Source of the DNA: Aureobasidium sp. EXF-3400
Taxonomy: Eukaryota; Ascomycota; Dothideomycetes; Dothideales; Saccotheciaceae
Direction of reading: 5' to 3'
NCBI GenBank assembly: GCA_024195585.1
Contig: SWBL01000377.1
Span: 1-45,980, forward strand
Length of the DNA: 45,980 nucleotides
Under the pieces are notes generated by a model. The model worked only from the letters and a program-made list of their open reading frames with translations, did no database searches and had not been told where the DNA came from. Shown here in pieces: positions 21,581 to 32,404 of the stretch (the first letter of the stretch is position 1; the number at the start of each line of letters is the position of its first letter). The translations under genes and the position numbers were made by a program.

Positions 21581-22549
21581 TTTGTGGTAAAGATTGACTC
21601 TATACACAGATCGATGTGTCGATAGTGTTTCATTTTGATGGTGACACCTGCCTTCTTATACTATTCCCAGCGGTTCGTTCCTTCCACATGGTCGGCACGA
21701 TTCCCTGATCATCAGGCAACATCTTGATGATCGACTGTATATTATCCTAGAACTGCGTTGGCAGTCCATGTCCGTCTGTGCCGCGGTCACGACTTGCATA
21801 CTACTCACATACGATGCCGGAGAACCGTGCATGTATAGTCTGCATCTCTTGACGGGCTCGTCATTCCGGAAACTTTGATGATCTTACCGGACTGTAAACC
21901 TTGCACAATACGAGCTCACGATGCAACATATCCGTCGAGCAGTATTGAGACTGTTGTGATGACCATTATCTGGAAACCAGCAAGCCTCGTGCAGTTCAGA
22001 GTTCGCCTCATGCCAGGCTGTGTTGTCAAGTATGTATGCATTGTATATAGAAAGATGCATTTGCATTACGGTCGAGGTCATCCACCCCGCGCGCGGAGTG
22101 CATCTTAATGTGGGGTTCCCAGTCATTGTGGGGTGAGGGGTATGGCCGGTGGGTGACGACCTGCAGTAAACAATCTATACGCATTGAGGCAAGGATGAGA
22201 GACGTCTCTGCTGCTTGGCTCTTGGAGATTATTTCCAGCTTTGCACGCTATAGAAACATGAACGCAGGCATGTTCTCATGCGATTATTTAGCCTAATCCT
22301 GAATGATCTCCACTCGGCCATGCAACTTCCTCATGACCAAGATCGACAAGCATGCGGGATGGGTCAACGTCGAGCTTGATGCTCGCTTTTGGAAGGTGCC
22401 ACAAGCTCTCGGCCGTCAGGACAGGACCAAGCAAGCTGGGTAAATATCATTACCGAGACGGAAACCACCATTCGCACTCTGGATCTAAATAACTGACATC
22501 GAGCTAACAAAGCGATTCTTCTCACAGCCTAAAAGCGGTCGAGAACGGA
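21581..22549. other. GH51 promoter and 3' flank of MFS gene
   Basis: Both neighbours are on the minus strand. The region is the GH51 promoter plus the transporter's 3' flank. A GGCTAAA element lies at 22287-22293. No gene seen. Confidence 0.5.
22287..22293 (-). promoter_or_regulatory. GGCTAAA element (XlnR-type) upstream of GH51
   Basis: The plus strand reads TTTAGCC, a full seven-base XlnR-type site on the coding strand of GH51, about 707 bp before its ATG. Distance is within the range of fungal promoters, but one match can be chance. Confidence 0.3.
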
Positions 22550-24336
22550 TCAGTTTTCTCTCTGCGAAAGCCACCCTCTCCACTTCGGTGAGCACCTTCG
22601 TCTCCAAGACTTCCCGTATATACCCATGGGTATTGCGGCGAGCATGGAGCAGAGAACGCACAGACCGAAGAAGAGAAAGGCGTATCCGTAGCCAGCTGCT
22701 TCAATGAAAGGCTGCACGCTATAACTGATGGCGAAATTGATGCAGGACGAGCAAATGGCCAAAACCACAACCAATTCTCCACCAATCCCTGGGAAGCATT
22801 CCATGGCATATGTTGTGGCAATGGAACAAGCAGAGACTTGGTGAGCAATCATACAGCCCACTCCAAAGGCGATTGTCATCCAGTGTGCCCCTGCTTGAGC
22901 CCCAAATCCATACATAAAGTACCCGACGGCGGCATAGATGAAAGAGAAACACAAGGTCCAGAGACGCATTTCAGGCTCCTTGATACCGCGGTTCTTACGT
23001 GCAAGATGAATCACAATCCGATCCGATAGAACGCCCGTCAGCCATCCGACAAAGTTGCCGACGAGAGCAGCAAGAAAGACGAGGCCCGTAGATGAGGTGC
23101 TCCAGTTGTATGGCGGTTCGGTCAAGATCTCTGAGATAGTGTTGAATGAGACAATGCCCGCTGTTGCCCGTAAGTATACATGACATGAAGATGCTGGGTG
23201 GGATGAATCTACCTGTGCAGCCGAATGCGAATATGCAACCAGAGATGACGACATTGGGGAACAAGAAGAGAGCGAATGGACGACAGAAGTACTGGAAATA
23301 CGTCGTCTTGTCTTCTGGGAAATACACCCAGAGTTCCAACTTCTGGGCATAGGTCCGGCGAGGAAAGTCGCGCTGCTGCAGGTTGGGAGTCTCAGACTGC
23401 ACAGTGGTGATACGGTTGAGATCTTTCTCGTCGACGTCCTTGCCATCGGTGCTAGACTGCACAGGGCTAGCTCTACCTTCGATGGAAGGAAGAACTCCTT
23501 GGATCTTCTCGAAGATAAACCTGGGGAACAGGGTTTCTTCGAATGTGAGACTCAAGAGAACCAAAACACCTGCATCAATTATCGCGACACAATACTGAGT
23601 CCATCTTCAAGTACATGTCAGCAAGTATTCTCAACAACATCAGGGCATAACGTACCTCCAGCCGAGATGGTCTGAGATAATGCCTCCGGTGATTAGGCCG
23701 AGAATACTGCCAAGTTGCTGACCAAAGAGATAGAAAGACAGCATCATGCCGCGCTCATGGGCGAAAAACATATCAAACACTGACAGCTGAATAACGGCTT
23801 GGTAGGCACTTGTCCCGACACCGTTCAAGCTGTTCGACAAGAACCATTGCGCAGTACCGTGGACGCGACCCTGCCATACACCTGCCATACAACAGATGAG
23901 CGTTGTGAACAGGAATACGGGTCTTCGGCCCACTTTATTGGCAGTGCTGATCCACCAGATATTGCAGAGACCGAGCAGCAAATAGTTTAGAGCACTACCT
24001 CCATTCATGTTGACCAGCGAAACACCAGTATCCTCAGACACTGTGGTCCAGGCGGCACCCAGTGTGTTCTCTCCAAAGGAGAATGCACATGCGTATAGCG
24101 CGAGCAGGAAGAGTTGGTACCACTTCTTCCATCGAGACCAAGTGAGAGGGTCAGAGCCGCACTCGGTTGGGCGTGGAATAAGGACAATATCCGAGTTGCT
24201 CTGGTGGGCAGCGTCAAGGTCGTGGTTGACTGAGAGAACATGAGAAGAGTATCGATGCGATGTACGATTCTTTCCTACCATCAACAAGTTGTTCGGTACC
24301 GGGCACGTCTAGATCGTAGTCTCGATTCGTCATCAT
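22550..24336 (-). CDS. MFS transporter, DHA1/Hol1-like
   Basis: Four exons on the minus strand, 24336-24279, 24229-23656, 23604-23213 and 23160-22550, with introns of 49, 51 and 52 nt; 544 residues. Exon 1 is very short (19 codons) and its intron is supported by an in-frame join giving EQLVDVNHDLD. Twelve membrane segments are expected. A-loop motif NKVGRRPVF, the helix 4-5 stretch NGVGTSAYQAVIQLSVFDMFF and FGQQLGSILGLITGGIISDHLGWRYW resemble the Hol1 branch of the DHA1 drug-proton antiporter/solute families. The substrate is unknown (cations, polyamines and toxic organic compounds are candidates). It precedes a Zn2Cys6 regulator in the same orientation, which may indicate a small co-regulated group. 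Confidence 0.87.
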
Positions 24337-24898
24337 GATGAACTTTTTGTTGTGTTAGAAGTGGAAGATCCATCGACCCAGTGGCACGACGCGCTCTTTA
24401 TAATGTTCAGTAGCCTCGATAATTGTCGCATGTCCAGTATCTTCCAGCATGTACACTTACGACTGAAGTAAGGATGTCTCTCTGATAGAGGGACGTTGAT
24501 GCGGAGAAGTTGAAGGTACAAGCGTAGCCAATAGGAAATGCAGCCATGTGTCCGATAAGCTCTAGCCGCAGACATCAACCGTGAGCGGCTGCAGCCAGTC
24601 GGTTTGTAATCCGGGGTAGAGATAGGCCTCGTTCGATATTAGTAGCACCAGTGGATCGAAGGTACAGGCGAAGTGTGCCGTAAAATGAGTCGACAGACGT
24701 AAGCTGAGATGGACGAGGTTCAACGTCACATCATTACGGAGACGTTGGGCTTCGGACAAGTCTGATCCGCAACTACGGACCTGCCCGAAATGGACAACCC
24801 TGTAGCAGACGGGCTGCGAAAGATCTTTGGGGGTATGGTGACCAGAGATAACAGAGGCATTTGCGTCAAATCGCTTGACACTGATGACATTTCAGTCA
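24337..24898. other. promoter of the DHA1/Hol1-like transporter
   Basis: Lies between the transporter start and the 3' end of the Zn2Cys6 regulator, both on the minus strand. No gene or clear element seen. Confidence 0.45.
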
Positions 24899-26629
24899 TC
24901 AAGCAAGGCTCAAGCCACCACACAGAGGAGCGATATAGCGCTCCCAGTCATTGTGGCCCTTCTCAAGTCCTTCGGCTTGTATATTAGAGAGATCATCATG
25001 ACTCCTGGTCAGCCATACTCTCTCTATAACAGACCTCGTTTTAGCTATGTTGGCAATAGCATTAGACTCTCCTAAGCAATTTAGGGCATACAAAACAAAG
25101 GGCCGAGCATAACTTGGCACCTCTTCGGGTAGATCTTGCCTCTCGGCCCATTCGAGATCTTCCATGGGGTCGAGTTCAACAGCGGCAACAAACAGAGGCC
25201 AGCTCAGACCTGCAAGCACTCCATGCTCAAGGAGGAGGGAAACGAGACGGAGGATCTGCTGTACGTGTCCAACAACAAGAGGCATCGCGGGAGTTGCGCC
25301 GTTGAGAGCACAATGCAGGTAAAGCTCAGCTGCTAGCCGCTTCAACTCGGCAGACAACTGGAGGAGGTTGTCGTCTTCGTCAAAGACTCTCTGTCTCAGA
25401 CTGCAGAGACGCCGTTCCAAAGATGCCGCCTGGAACTGGAACTCGGGTAGAAGACATACGTCAGGCCGTGATCGATGTTGGCGACTAAGTTCAGTGATCT
25501 CGCACAATATTGATACAAGGCCAGCAGAGCAACCAAGCCATGCATCGGTATCTTCACGTTGTGATGTCCAGAAGTCACTACCAAAGATCGGCTCTTCGCC
25601 GCATGCGGTCCGTCCAATAACATCCTGGAAAGCAAAGTACTTCTCAGTGAACTCGACAAGCTCATTTGAAGCTGGTCCAGCCAAAAGGCTGAGCTGAGCG
25701 TTCCTTCTGACCCGAATTAGATCTCGAGCTCCTTTGAGGTGGACAACCCAGCGTTTGTCACACTCGTTGATGATCTCGTATTGACACAAGATCATCATAA
25801 TAACCAATGTTTCGGGATCCATAGCAACCTTCAAGGGATCTTCGGTGCTGAGTCTTCCGCGTAGAGTGCGCAGAACATTATTTCCCAATCTTAACGATGT
25901 CGAACGAAAGGCAATATCCTTTTTGGATCTGTGGCATGCTGCGAGAGCAAGCAGAGCCTCCAAGACAGCGGGAGAAGATGAGATTGAGAACGGAAGAAGC
26001 AGATTGGCAAAAGGAGATTTGTTGATAGAACTCGGAACAGTTATTGGACATATCTTCTCCAGATAGTATGAAAGTAGATTGGAGTGCATTGGACTCGGAA
26101 GATCAGGCAGCATCGGCAGTGCATCTGGTATGGAATGTTGACGGGACATGAACACGGGTTGTCTAGCAGAGAGCCATGGTGACAAGGAAGCAGTGCTCAG
26201 TGTGTCATCGCGATCGTTGGTACGGACGACGTTCAAAACTGGCATGGCTTCAAGTGCGAGATTCTCCAGAGTGGTAAGCTGTTCGATATTCCCTACCGTA
26301 GCGTTGATGAAGCTGTATGAAGAGATGAGGGGAATCTGTATCCAAGATACCTCATCCTCAGTGACATGGATGCATGGCGAAGAAGCATTTGATTTCTCGG
26401 TGGCATTCTTGCTCCACAGACCAGCTCTACCGAATGCTCGTCCTGCACTGGTATAGTCTTGTTCCCACTTGAGTTTGATGCTCGTTGAGCACTCGAAGCC
26501 CTTGGCATTACATTGGCCACAAGTCGGTTTCTGCTCATCGCAACGAACTTTACGAGCACGGCATTTGTCGCAACCAGTTCTTTTTCGGACGCGAATAGAT
26601 TCCTGAGGATTTACTCGTTTGCGGGGCAT
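24899..26629 (-). CDS. Zn2Cys6 transcription factor with Fungal_trans_2-type domain
   Basis: Single exon, 576 residues from MPRKRVNPQESIRV. The frame is open to an ATG at 26818, but the extra 63 residues look like translated leader, so the inner start is preferred. The cluster begins at C20 (CDKCRARKVRC, then CGQC, then C) with the 2-6-6-2-6 spacing. A long helical domain from about residue 190 (SNLLSYYLEKICPITVP, LEALLALAACHRS, WVVHLKGARDLI) matches the Fungal_trans_2 type seen in pathway-specific regulators. It is divergent from the amadoriase gene, with 418 bp between start codons, and upstream of an MFS gene and near a P450, so it may control these. Targets are inferred only from position. 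Confidence 0.88.
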   Translation of the reverse strand: MPRKRVNPQESIRVRKRTGCDKCRARKVRCDEQKPTCGQCNAKGFECSTSIKLKWEQDYTSAGRAFGRAGLWSKNATEKSNASSPCIHVTEDEVSWIQIPLISSYSFINATVGNIEQLTTLENLALEAMPVLNVVRTNDRDDTLSTASLSPWLSARQPVFMSRQHSIPDALPMLPDLPSPMHSNLLSYYLEKICPITVPSSINKSPFANLLLPFSISSSPAVLEALLALAACHRSKKDIAFRSTSLRLGNNVLRTLRGRLSTEDPLKVAMDPETLVIMMILCQYEIINECDKRWVVHLKGARDLIRVRRNAQLSLLAGPASNELVEFTEKYFAFQDVIGRTACGEEPIFGSDFWTSQREDTDAWLGCSAGLVSILCEITELSRQHRSRPDVCLLPEFQFQAASLERRLCSLRQRVFDEDDNLLQLSAELKRLAAELYLHCALNGATPAMPLVVGHVQQILRLVSLLLEHGVLAGLSWPLFVAAVELDPMEDLEWAERQDLPEEVPSYARPFVLYALNCLGESNAIANIAKTRSVIERVWLTRSHDDLSNIQAEGLEKGHNDWERYIAPLCGGLSLA

Positions 26630-27047
26630 GGCGGATGTCTGATTAGAACAGGTGGGCCTTAAACATGATGCCGTATTCGGTAGAACGATAGGGCGACCGA
26701 AAATCTCAGGAAGGTCCAAGTCAGGCTTTGTCTGGTGATGACTTGGGACTTGGGGTAAGATAGGCCGAAGAGAAAATGCGGGCGAGAGGTTGGGGCGGCC
26801 GAGCGAGGCACGAGTCATGCATGTGAGCCGCTGCCAAGAGTGGCATGCGTTCCGGGTTGGACCTTCCTCGTCTCTGAATCTCCCCCGCTGTCACCTTGAG
26901 GTCAATCCGATACCGTTGTGCTTTCCAAAGGGTCATTATATGTAGAGTAGTAGCGTATATTCAGGTAGGTCACCGCTTTGTTGCTAAGTTAGAGACCACG
27001 ACTTCCCTTCCTCTTACCTCTGGAGCCTGCTCATAAATCTTCTTGCA
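26630..27047. promoter_or_regulatory. divergent promoter between Zn2Cys6 regulator and amadoriase
   Basis: The 418 bp between two divergent start codons must hold both promoters. CGG-type half sites of the sort Zn2Cys6 proteins bind are present (for example CCGATACCG near 26909 and CGGCCG near 26797), but such triplets are common and none is a demonstrated site. Confidence 0.45.
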
Positions 27048-28560
27048 ATGTCTGTCCCACTATCCCTAGACTCAACGATTCTTATCGTCGGTGCAGGCAC
27101 CTGGGGTATATCCACGGCTTTGCATCTGAAAAGGTCTGGTTCGGACTTTGTACTCAACATCTCTGCATCTCGGAATGGTATTGACTTGCTGCTAGACGAG
27201 GATACAAGCACGTCACCCTTCTCGATCCCTACGCTGTGCCGTCTCCCATATCCGCCGGTAACGATGTCAACAAGATTCTCGAGCTGGGAACCTTTGCTGC
27301 TGGTGCCGACTCGGACGAACGCTTCGTTGCAAACACTTTGATTAACGAAGCGACCAAAGGATGGCTCGAAGATCCTGTATTTGCACCGTACTTCCACGAG
27401 ACGGGATGCATCATCGCTGCAACTTCGGATGCCGGACGTGCACACATGAACTCTGCCAGTGGTCCCAGTGAGGATGCAGGCTGGTTGCCGCTCAAGACTA
27501 AAGAAGACTTTCAGGCAACTATGCCAAAAGGTGTTCTTACTGGAGACTTTCCTGGCTGGGAGGGCTGGTGGATGAAGAAAGGCTCCGGATGGATCCATGC
27601 GCGAAAATCTATGGAGAGTGCGGCCAGAGAAGCAGAGCGCTTGGGTGCTGTGTTCATCACTGGTGAAGAGAAGGGCAAAGTCGAAGGTCTAATCTTCGAG
27701 GATGGCGACATCAAAGGAGCAAAGACACTAGATGGAGTTAAACATCGAGCAGACCGAACGATAGTATGCGCTGGTGCGAATGCAGGAATCATTTTCGACA
27801 TGAAGGATCAACTGCGTCCCACAGCCTGGACTCTAGCTCACATCAAGATGACAAAGGAGGAATTGCAACTATTCAAAAATCTTCCAGTCCTGTTTAACAT
27901 CGAGCGAGGCTTCTTCATGGAACCTGACGAGGATAAGGGTGAGTTGAAGATGTGTGATGAGCATCCAGGATATTGTAATTGGGAAGTTGATACGCAGAAG
28001 TAAACCTCTTCCCCCTAACCTTATTGGCAATCTCACAAGCTGATCTATAGTAGCTCCCAACGGTCGAGCATACCATTTGCAAAGCATCAAATACCCAAGG
28101 AGGCGGAAGAAAGAGCCCGAGGTTTCCTTCGCGAGACAATGCCGCATCTCGCCGATCGACCATTCAGCTTTGCCCGTATCTGTTGGTGTGCAGACACTCC
28201 CAATCGGGCTTTCCTCATCTCCACACATCCTGAATACCCTAGCCTTGTGCTTGGATGTGGTGCTTCAGGCCATGGCTTCTGTCATATCCCAGTCATTGGT
28301 GGATTGTGAGTACCCCTCATCCATTGACTGTAATAACACGTGTAGCTGACCATATACACAGTATCACAGATGCGATGGAAGACAAACTAGATCCTCGTAT
28401 GAAGCACAGCTTCCGCTGGCGCCCAGAGACGGCAGTGAATCGCAAGTGGGAGGATTTGCAAGACAGATTTGGCCCAGAGGGATCGAACAGGATGATGAAT
28501 TTTGGTGACATTGCGGAGTGGACCAACATACAGCCAGAAATTGCAGAAGCCAAGCTTTAG
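27048..28560 (+). CDS. amadoriase (fructosyl-amine:oxygen oxidoreductase), peroxisomal
   Basis: Four exons, 27048-27133, 27196-27999, 28051-28305 and 28362-28560, with introns of 62, 51 and 56 nt; 447 residues, the usual length. The enzyme oxidatively deglycates fructosyl amino acids to glucosone, free amino acid and hydrogen peroxide. The FAD dinucleotide fold is GAGTWG (residues 15-20), followed by RGYKHVTLLDPY and SAGNDVNK. The flavin-linkage motif is CWCADTPNR (residues 341-349). By alignment with sarcosine oxidase the first Cys would carry the covalent FAD. GCGASGHGF and a C-terminal AKL, a PTS1 peroxisome signal, complete the family picture. The middle intron is supported because it restores SIPFAKHQIPKEAEER. 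It shares a divergent promoter region with a Zn2Cys6 gene and converges with a P450 gene. Confidence 0.92.
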
Positions 28561-28801
28561 ATTCAATATAGGTCGTAAACATCATTTCCGTTAGAGGTGT
28601 TTGGTTCTCGTGAGCTGATATCAAACGTTCTTCGTGTAACAATTATACCTCGTGTGAGTCGTGATTCGTTTTCGTTTCAAACAGTAGGTACAACAGATAG
28701 CATAGAAACAGGTAAACATCAACCCAACAGTGGAACAATACTTGACCCGTCCAATTTCATATCCCTTCTTTATCACACCGTCTAGACTGATGCCGACATT
28801 A

Positions 28802-30425
28802 CTACAATGTGACTTCGCATTTATGTCCCTTGGGCACAATCACAAAGTAATTCTCCAGATCCATACAATCCGCCGTCATGCTCGGAGCAATACGCATTCC
28901 CTTGCACTCGCGGAAGAGAAAGGCAGTAGCATATCTCAATTCCATCCAAGCAAGATTGATGCCGAGACAACTGTAAGCACCTGCTCCGAAAGCACAGAAT
29001 GTACTCTTAGCGGCAGCACTTTGTTGCTTTCCCTCGAACCAGCGGGTGGGATCGAAGCTAGAATGGATGTCAGCTACTGTGATGCCAAAGCATAAGATCA
29101 AAGTACATACACGTGGGCGTTTGGCCAAAGATTTTCGTCTCGGTGCATGGTGTATGCTTGTGTACTAACGGTCGTGCCTGGGGGAACGAAATATCCATCG
29201 AGCGTTGCGCCGCCCTCGGGCACTACTCGAGGAAGACTGCCGGGTACAGCACAGTATAAACGCAGTGTCTCGTTGATGACCGCATTGAGCAGGGGTAGCT
29301 GTTCGAGATCGGCATCAGTGAATTTGTCTCCCAGCTTGGCAACTTCCTCTTCCAGCGATGCGCGGAGTTGAGGTCGGGATACAACTGCCCACGACAGAAA
29401 AGTCATGGTGTTAGCGGTTGTTCCTGAGCCTGCGAATATGAGGGATGTCGACTCTGTTTTAACGTCCATGTCATCGACGTGTGCTTCGCCCTTTTCAGCT
29501 TCGGCCATGATGGTGGCCATGAGGTTGGAGTCATGGCCACCTTTGCGAGCGTTCTCGACGGCTTTGGTGCCGTAGCCTAGGATATATGCGCTGGAATTGA
29601 AGGCCTCCTTGAGTGGCTTGAACGGTATGCGGCTTCCGATGGCACGGAGCCATGGCATCTCGGCACCAATGCCGTTGCCGATAAGCGCTGCTTCAAGCAC
29701 GCGTATATACTCGGTTTTCTAAGAACATGGTCAGAGAGTTACAGCTACTTCGGACAGGTCATTGATATACCTTGCCAAGTTCGAGCATGCCAAAGGACTC
29801 GCCGAAGCCAAGAATGCCGACGATATCAGTAGCCATGAACGTCCACCACTTGAGCAGATCTGCAACGCCCGTCTGGGCATCAACCTTGATCTTCTCAACA
29901 GCAAGCAAGGTCTTCTCACGGACAGTGGGTTCCCAATGCTCTCTGAGATATGTCTTGCTAAAGCCACGAGCAAAAAGCTTTCTGCGCTGGCCATGCTCGC
30001 GAGGGTTGCGCATGGTAAAGACGCTCAGTCGAGGAAAGTTTGTCAGCTTCTCATACCATATGTCCTTAGCGAACTTGGACGAGACGGCGTGGATCTGCTT
30101 GAAAGCGGCAGGGTCCGCGACAGCGACTTCTGTTGGTGAGATGCGCACTATTGGGCCATACTTCTTGTGTAGGTCGTCAATGTAGAAGATACGGCGACCT
30201 CCAGTGACCGCGAATTTTAGCTGTAGATTGGTGTAGCGACTGATCCATGGACCTGGCACGACCTTCAACGGCGAGGTGAGTGAATGGTAGACAGTCTATC
30301 AGCGAATTGTTAGCAGAAACAACTTCGCAGCTGATTCCGAACGTAGGTGGACATACCTGGATCAACCAGAACAGCACTGCAAAACATATTCCGAGCAAGA
30401 CGAGGGAACCTGATAGAGCAATCAT
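28802..30425 (-). CDS. cytochrome P450 (secondary-metabolism type, family not assigned)
   Basis: Four exons on the minus strand, 30425-30357, 30295-29771, 29718-29111 and 29057-28802, with introns of 61, 52 and 53 nt; 485 residues. An N-terminal membrane helix (SLVLLGICFAVLFWLIQ) is followed by VVPGPW. Helix I is FAGSGTTANT, the ExxR is NETLR, the PERF-type region is FDPTRW, and the heme motif is FGAGAYSCLG with C431. The last intron donor was taken at GTATGT so that PNAHVFDPTRW is in frame. The sequence resembles fungal P450s that hydroxylate small metabolites, but I cannot name family or substrate. It converges with amadoriase, and no polyketide or peptide synthase is nearby in this window. 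Confidence 0.9.
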
Positions 30426-31813
30426 CTTCGAACAACTTGCGGAGATTGAATGCAACTCGACTGAGAAGTGCAGTACAGGACTACTTATGATGCACCACCA
30501 CTTACCATATCGTTCACTCACTTAACCTCCAGCCACCGAGTACGCGACACTTACCTTGGCTTCATCCTTGCGTATGAAACCAAGAGTCCGCATTTGCATT
30601 ATCGCACAGTGCATATATCGAAGTTAAAATCTTCAGCATGTAGAGCATGGAAGTACCAGTTGATGTGGCACATGACCCCAGCTTGCAGAGAGATTGAGAT
30701 GCAGTCGAGGAGTTCACGATACGAGGTGCGTTCCTCACAAGGATCCGTATCCAGTTTCGGCACGTGAGTATCAATGTACAGACCAAGACGAGAAAAGATG
30801 AGCAAAAGGCGTCTGAGGGAATGGTATACTCTTCGGACAGTGGGGAGTTGCGAGACGGTAGGATGCATCGAAAGCGGGTGAGGCAGAGAGACGAGAGATA
30901 CAGGATAAGGCAATCTTGGGTCCAGATATGGAGGGTCTCTGATTGGTAGACATGTCACTGGTCCGAAGCTTTCGACCAAGCAATTGATGTGCAACCGTGT
31001 GCGGGGATTGGAGTGGTTGGAAATGTCCCGGCTAGGCAGGGTCTTGATCTGATGCCCAGGGTCTGCTCAGAGTTGTAAACTTGCATGGGTATCCTCGTCC
31101 AAGCTCATTCGGCTTTCAGTGTGTGCCTGGGTTGCCTGTGGTCGTACGGAAACACATTTTATCGTCGTGTGTGACCTACCGGGTATAACACGGCGGGGTA
31201 GATGATCATATTGTTGGTAAAGTGTATAGTAAGCCGACAAATGCTGCAGTTCGCTGCGAGTTGCAGGACTTGTGGTTCAAGGTTGTATTCCACAGTCGGT
31301 TCTTGGTCGGTCTCGGCTCGACTTGCCATTTGACAGCCAGACAATCGCCCATACCTCATCTTCAGGTGCAGTCCTCTAAATAACAACACAATCTTGTTGT
31401 TGAGCTGTTCGGCTCTCCACTGTTGAGTGCATGAGAAGCTACTGGCTGTCCAGCTAACAAGAACGATCGTGATGATAGGCGCATGTTGTGTCAGCAACCT
31501 CTTTATGCACTACCCTAGTCGGATACGAGTACAGTTGTTTTCGATGAATGAATCCTTATGACGCAGGAACGAACATCTACGATTGAGCCGTTGTTTGCAC
31601 TTAGGATGCTGCAAGTTTGACCATCGTGCCTGTCGTCGAGCGGAATGGAAGCTGAACTGTGACGGAAGGCGCGACCCTCATCGACTCCATCGTCCTCAAA
31701 ATGCTACTACATCATAACAATCTCTTCATCGTCGACTATTCAACTTTATCAACAACCTTACCTCATCAATAATCCCATTGACATACTGTTCATCAACACC
31801 AAGCACATTCAAG
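30426..31813. other. intergenic between P450 and small membrane protein genes
   Basis: About 1.4 kb with only short, non-protein-like frames. It contains the P450 promoter on the left and a CA-rich leader before 31814 on the right. No gene supported. Confidence 0.45.
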
Positions 31814-32087
31814 ATGGCCGGACCTAAATCTATCTCACCGCAATGCGTCCTTGGACTCTTGTAAGGCAATGCATGCTAGTCTGACAGACTGCATCTCACT
31901 TACCGCCCCATGCAGCCGTCAGCATTCTGATATCCTCTCTTTCTTTGCCATTACCGGAGGTCTGCTATGGGTACTCAGATCCCGATCCATGGCTCGCAAG
32001 GCCATCGAAGAAAAACAGATCGAACACGGATCCGGCTCCACCTTGGAACAAGGGGTATCAGAAAAGGATCCACATACACGTCGATGA
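31814..32087 (+). CDS. small single-span membrane protein, 72 residues, unknown function
   Basis: Two exons, 31814-31860 and 31916-32087, with a 55-nt intron (GTAAGG donor, CTGAC branch-like element, ATGCAG acceptor). It starts MAGPKSISPQCVLGLF and continues RQHSDILSFFAITGG. One hydrophobic segment (ILSFFAITGGLLWVL) is followed by a basic RSRSMARK and a polar, charged tail ending HTRR. The upstream 60 bases are a CA/CT-rich leader with few G, as in many fungal 5' untranslated regions, which supports the start. The layout recalls small subunits of mitochondrial or ER complexes, but I do not recognise it. It could be missed by annotation because of its size. Confidence 0.5.
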
Positions 32088-32404
32088 AACTTTGTCAAAG
32101 CCGTAGACTCGAAAGATAACCCTAACGATATCTCAATTCTCCTGAAGATCAGAATGGAATAGAAGAATGAATTATGAATAAATGCGTTATGTTCGTACAA
32201 ATGAAGTGACCACAAAACAAGCCTTGAAAAGCCAGTGTGGCCTAATGATGTAGAAGTATGTCATGCTTTGACTCTCGTGGCTTCTAGTCCAGTATAGCCA
32301 TTGACGCCCTTATGCCCTGCATCGCTCTAACCGGGATATTGTGCAGAAAGGAAGAAATCCAGCCCGAAAACGCCTCATATAAAATCGCTAGAACATGTTG
32401 AACC
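32088..32404. other. convergent 3' flanks
   Basis: Between the stop codons of the small membrane protein and the glycosyltransferase. AT-rich, presumed 3' untranslated sequence, no other element seen. Confidence 0.45.

Noticed and set aside
26630..26818. 63-residue N-terminal extension of the Zn2Cys6 regulator
   Set aside because: The extra residues look like translated leader. MPRKRVNPQ just before the cluster is the usual kind of start. The ATG at 26818 cannot be fully excluded.
22550..30425. Classical secondary-metabolite cluster
   Set aside because: A P450, MFS and Zn2Cys6 gene are present, but there is no polyketide, peptide or terpene synthase in the window, so only a small accessory block is claimed.
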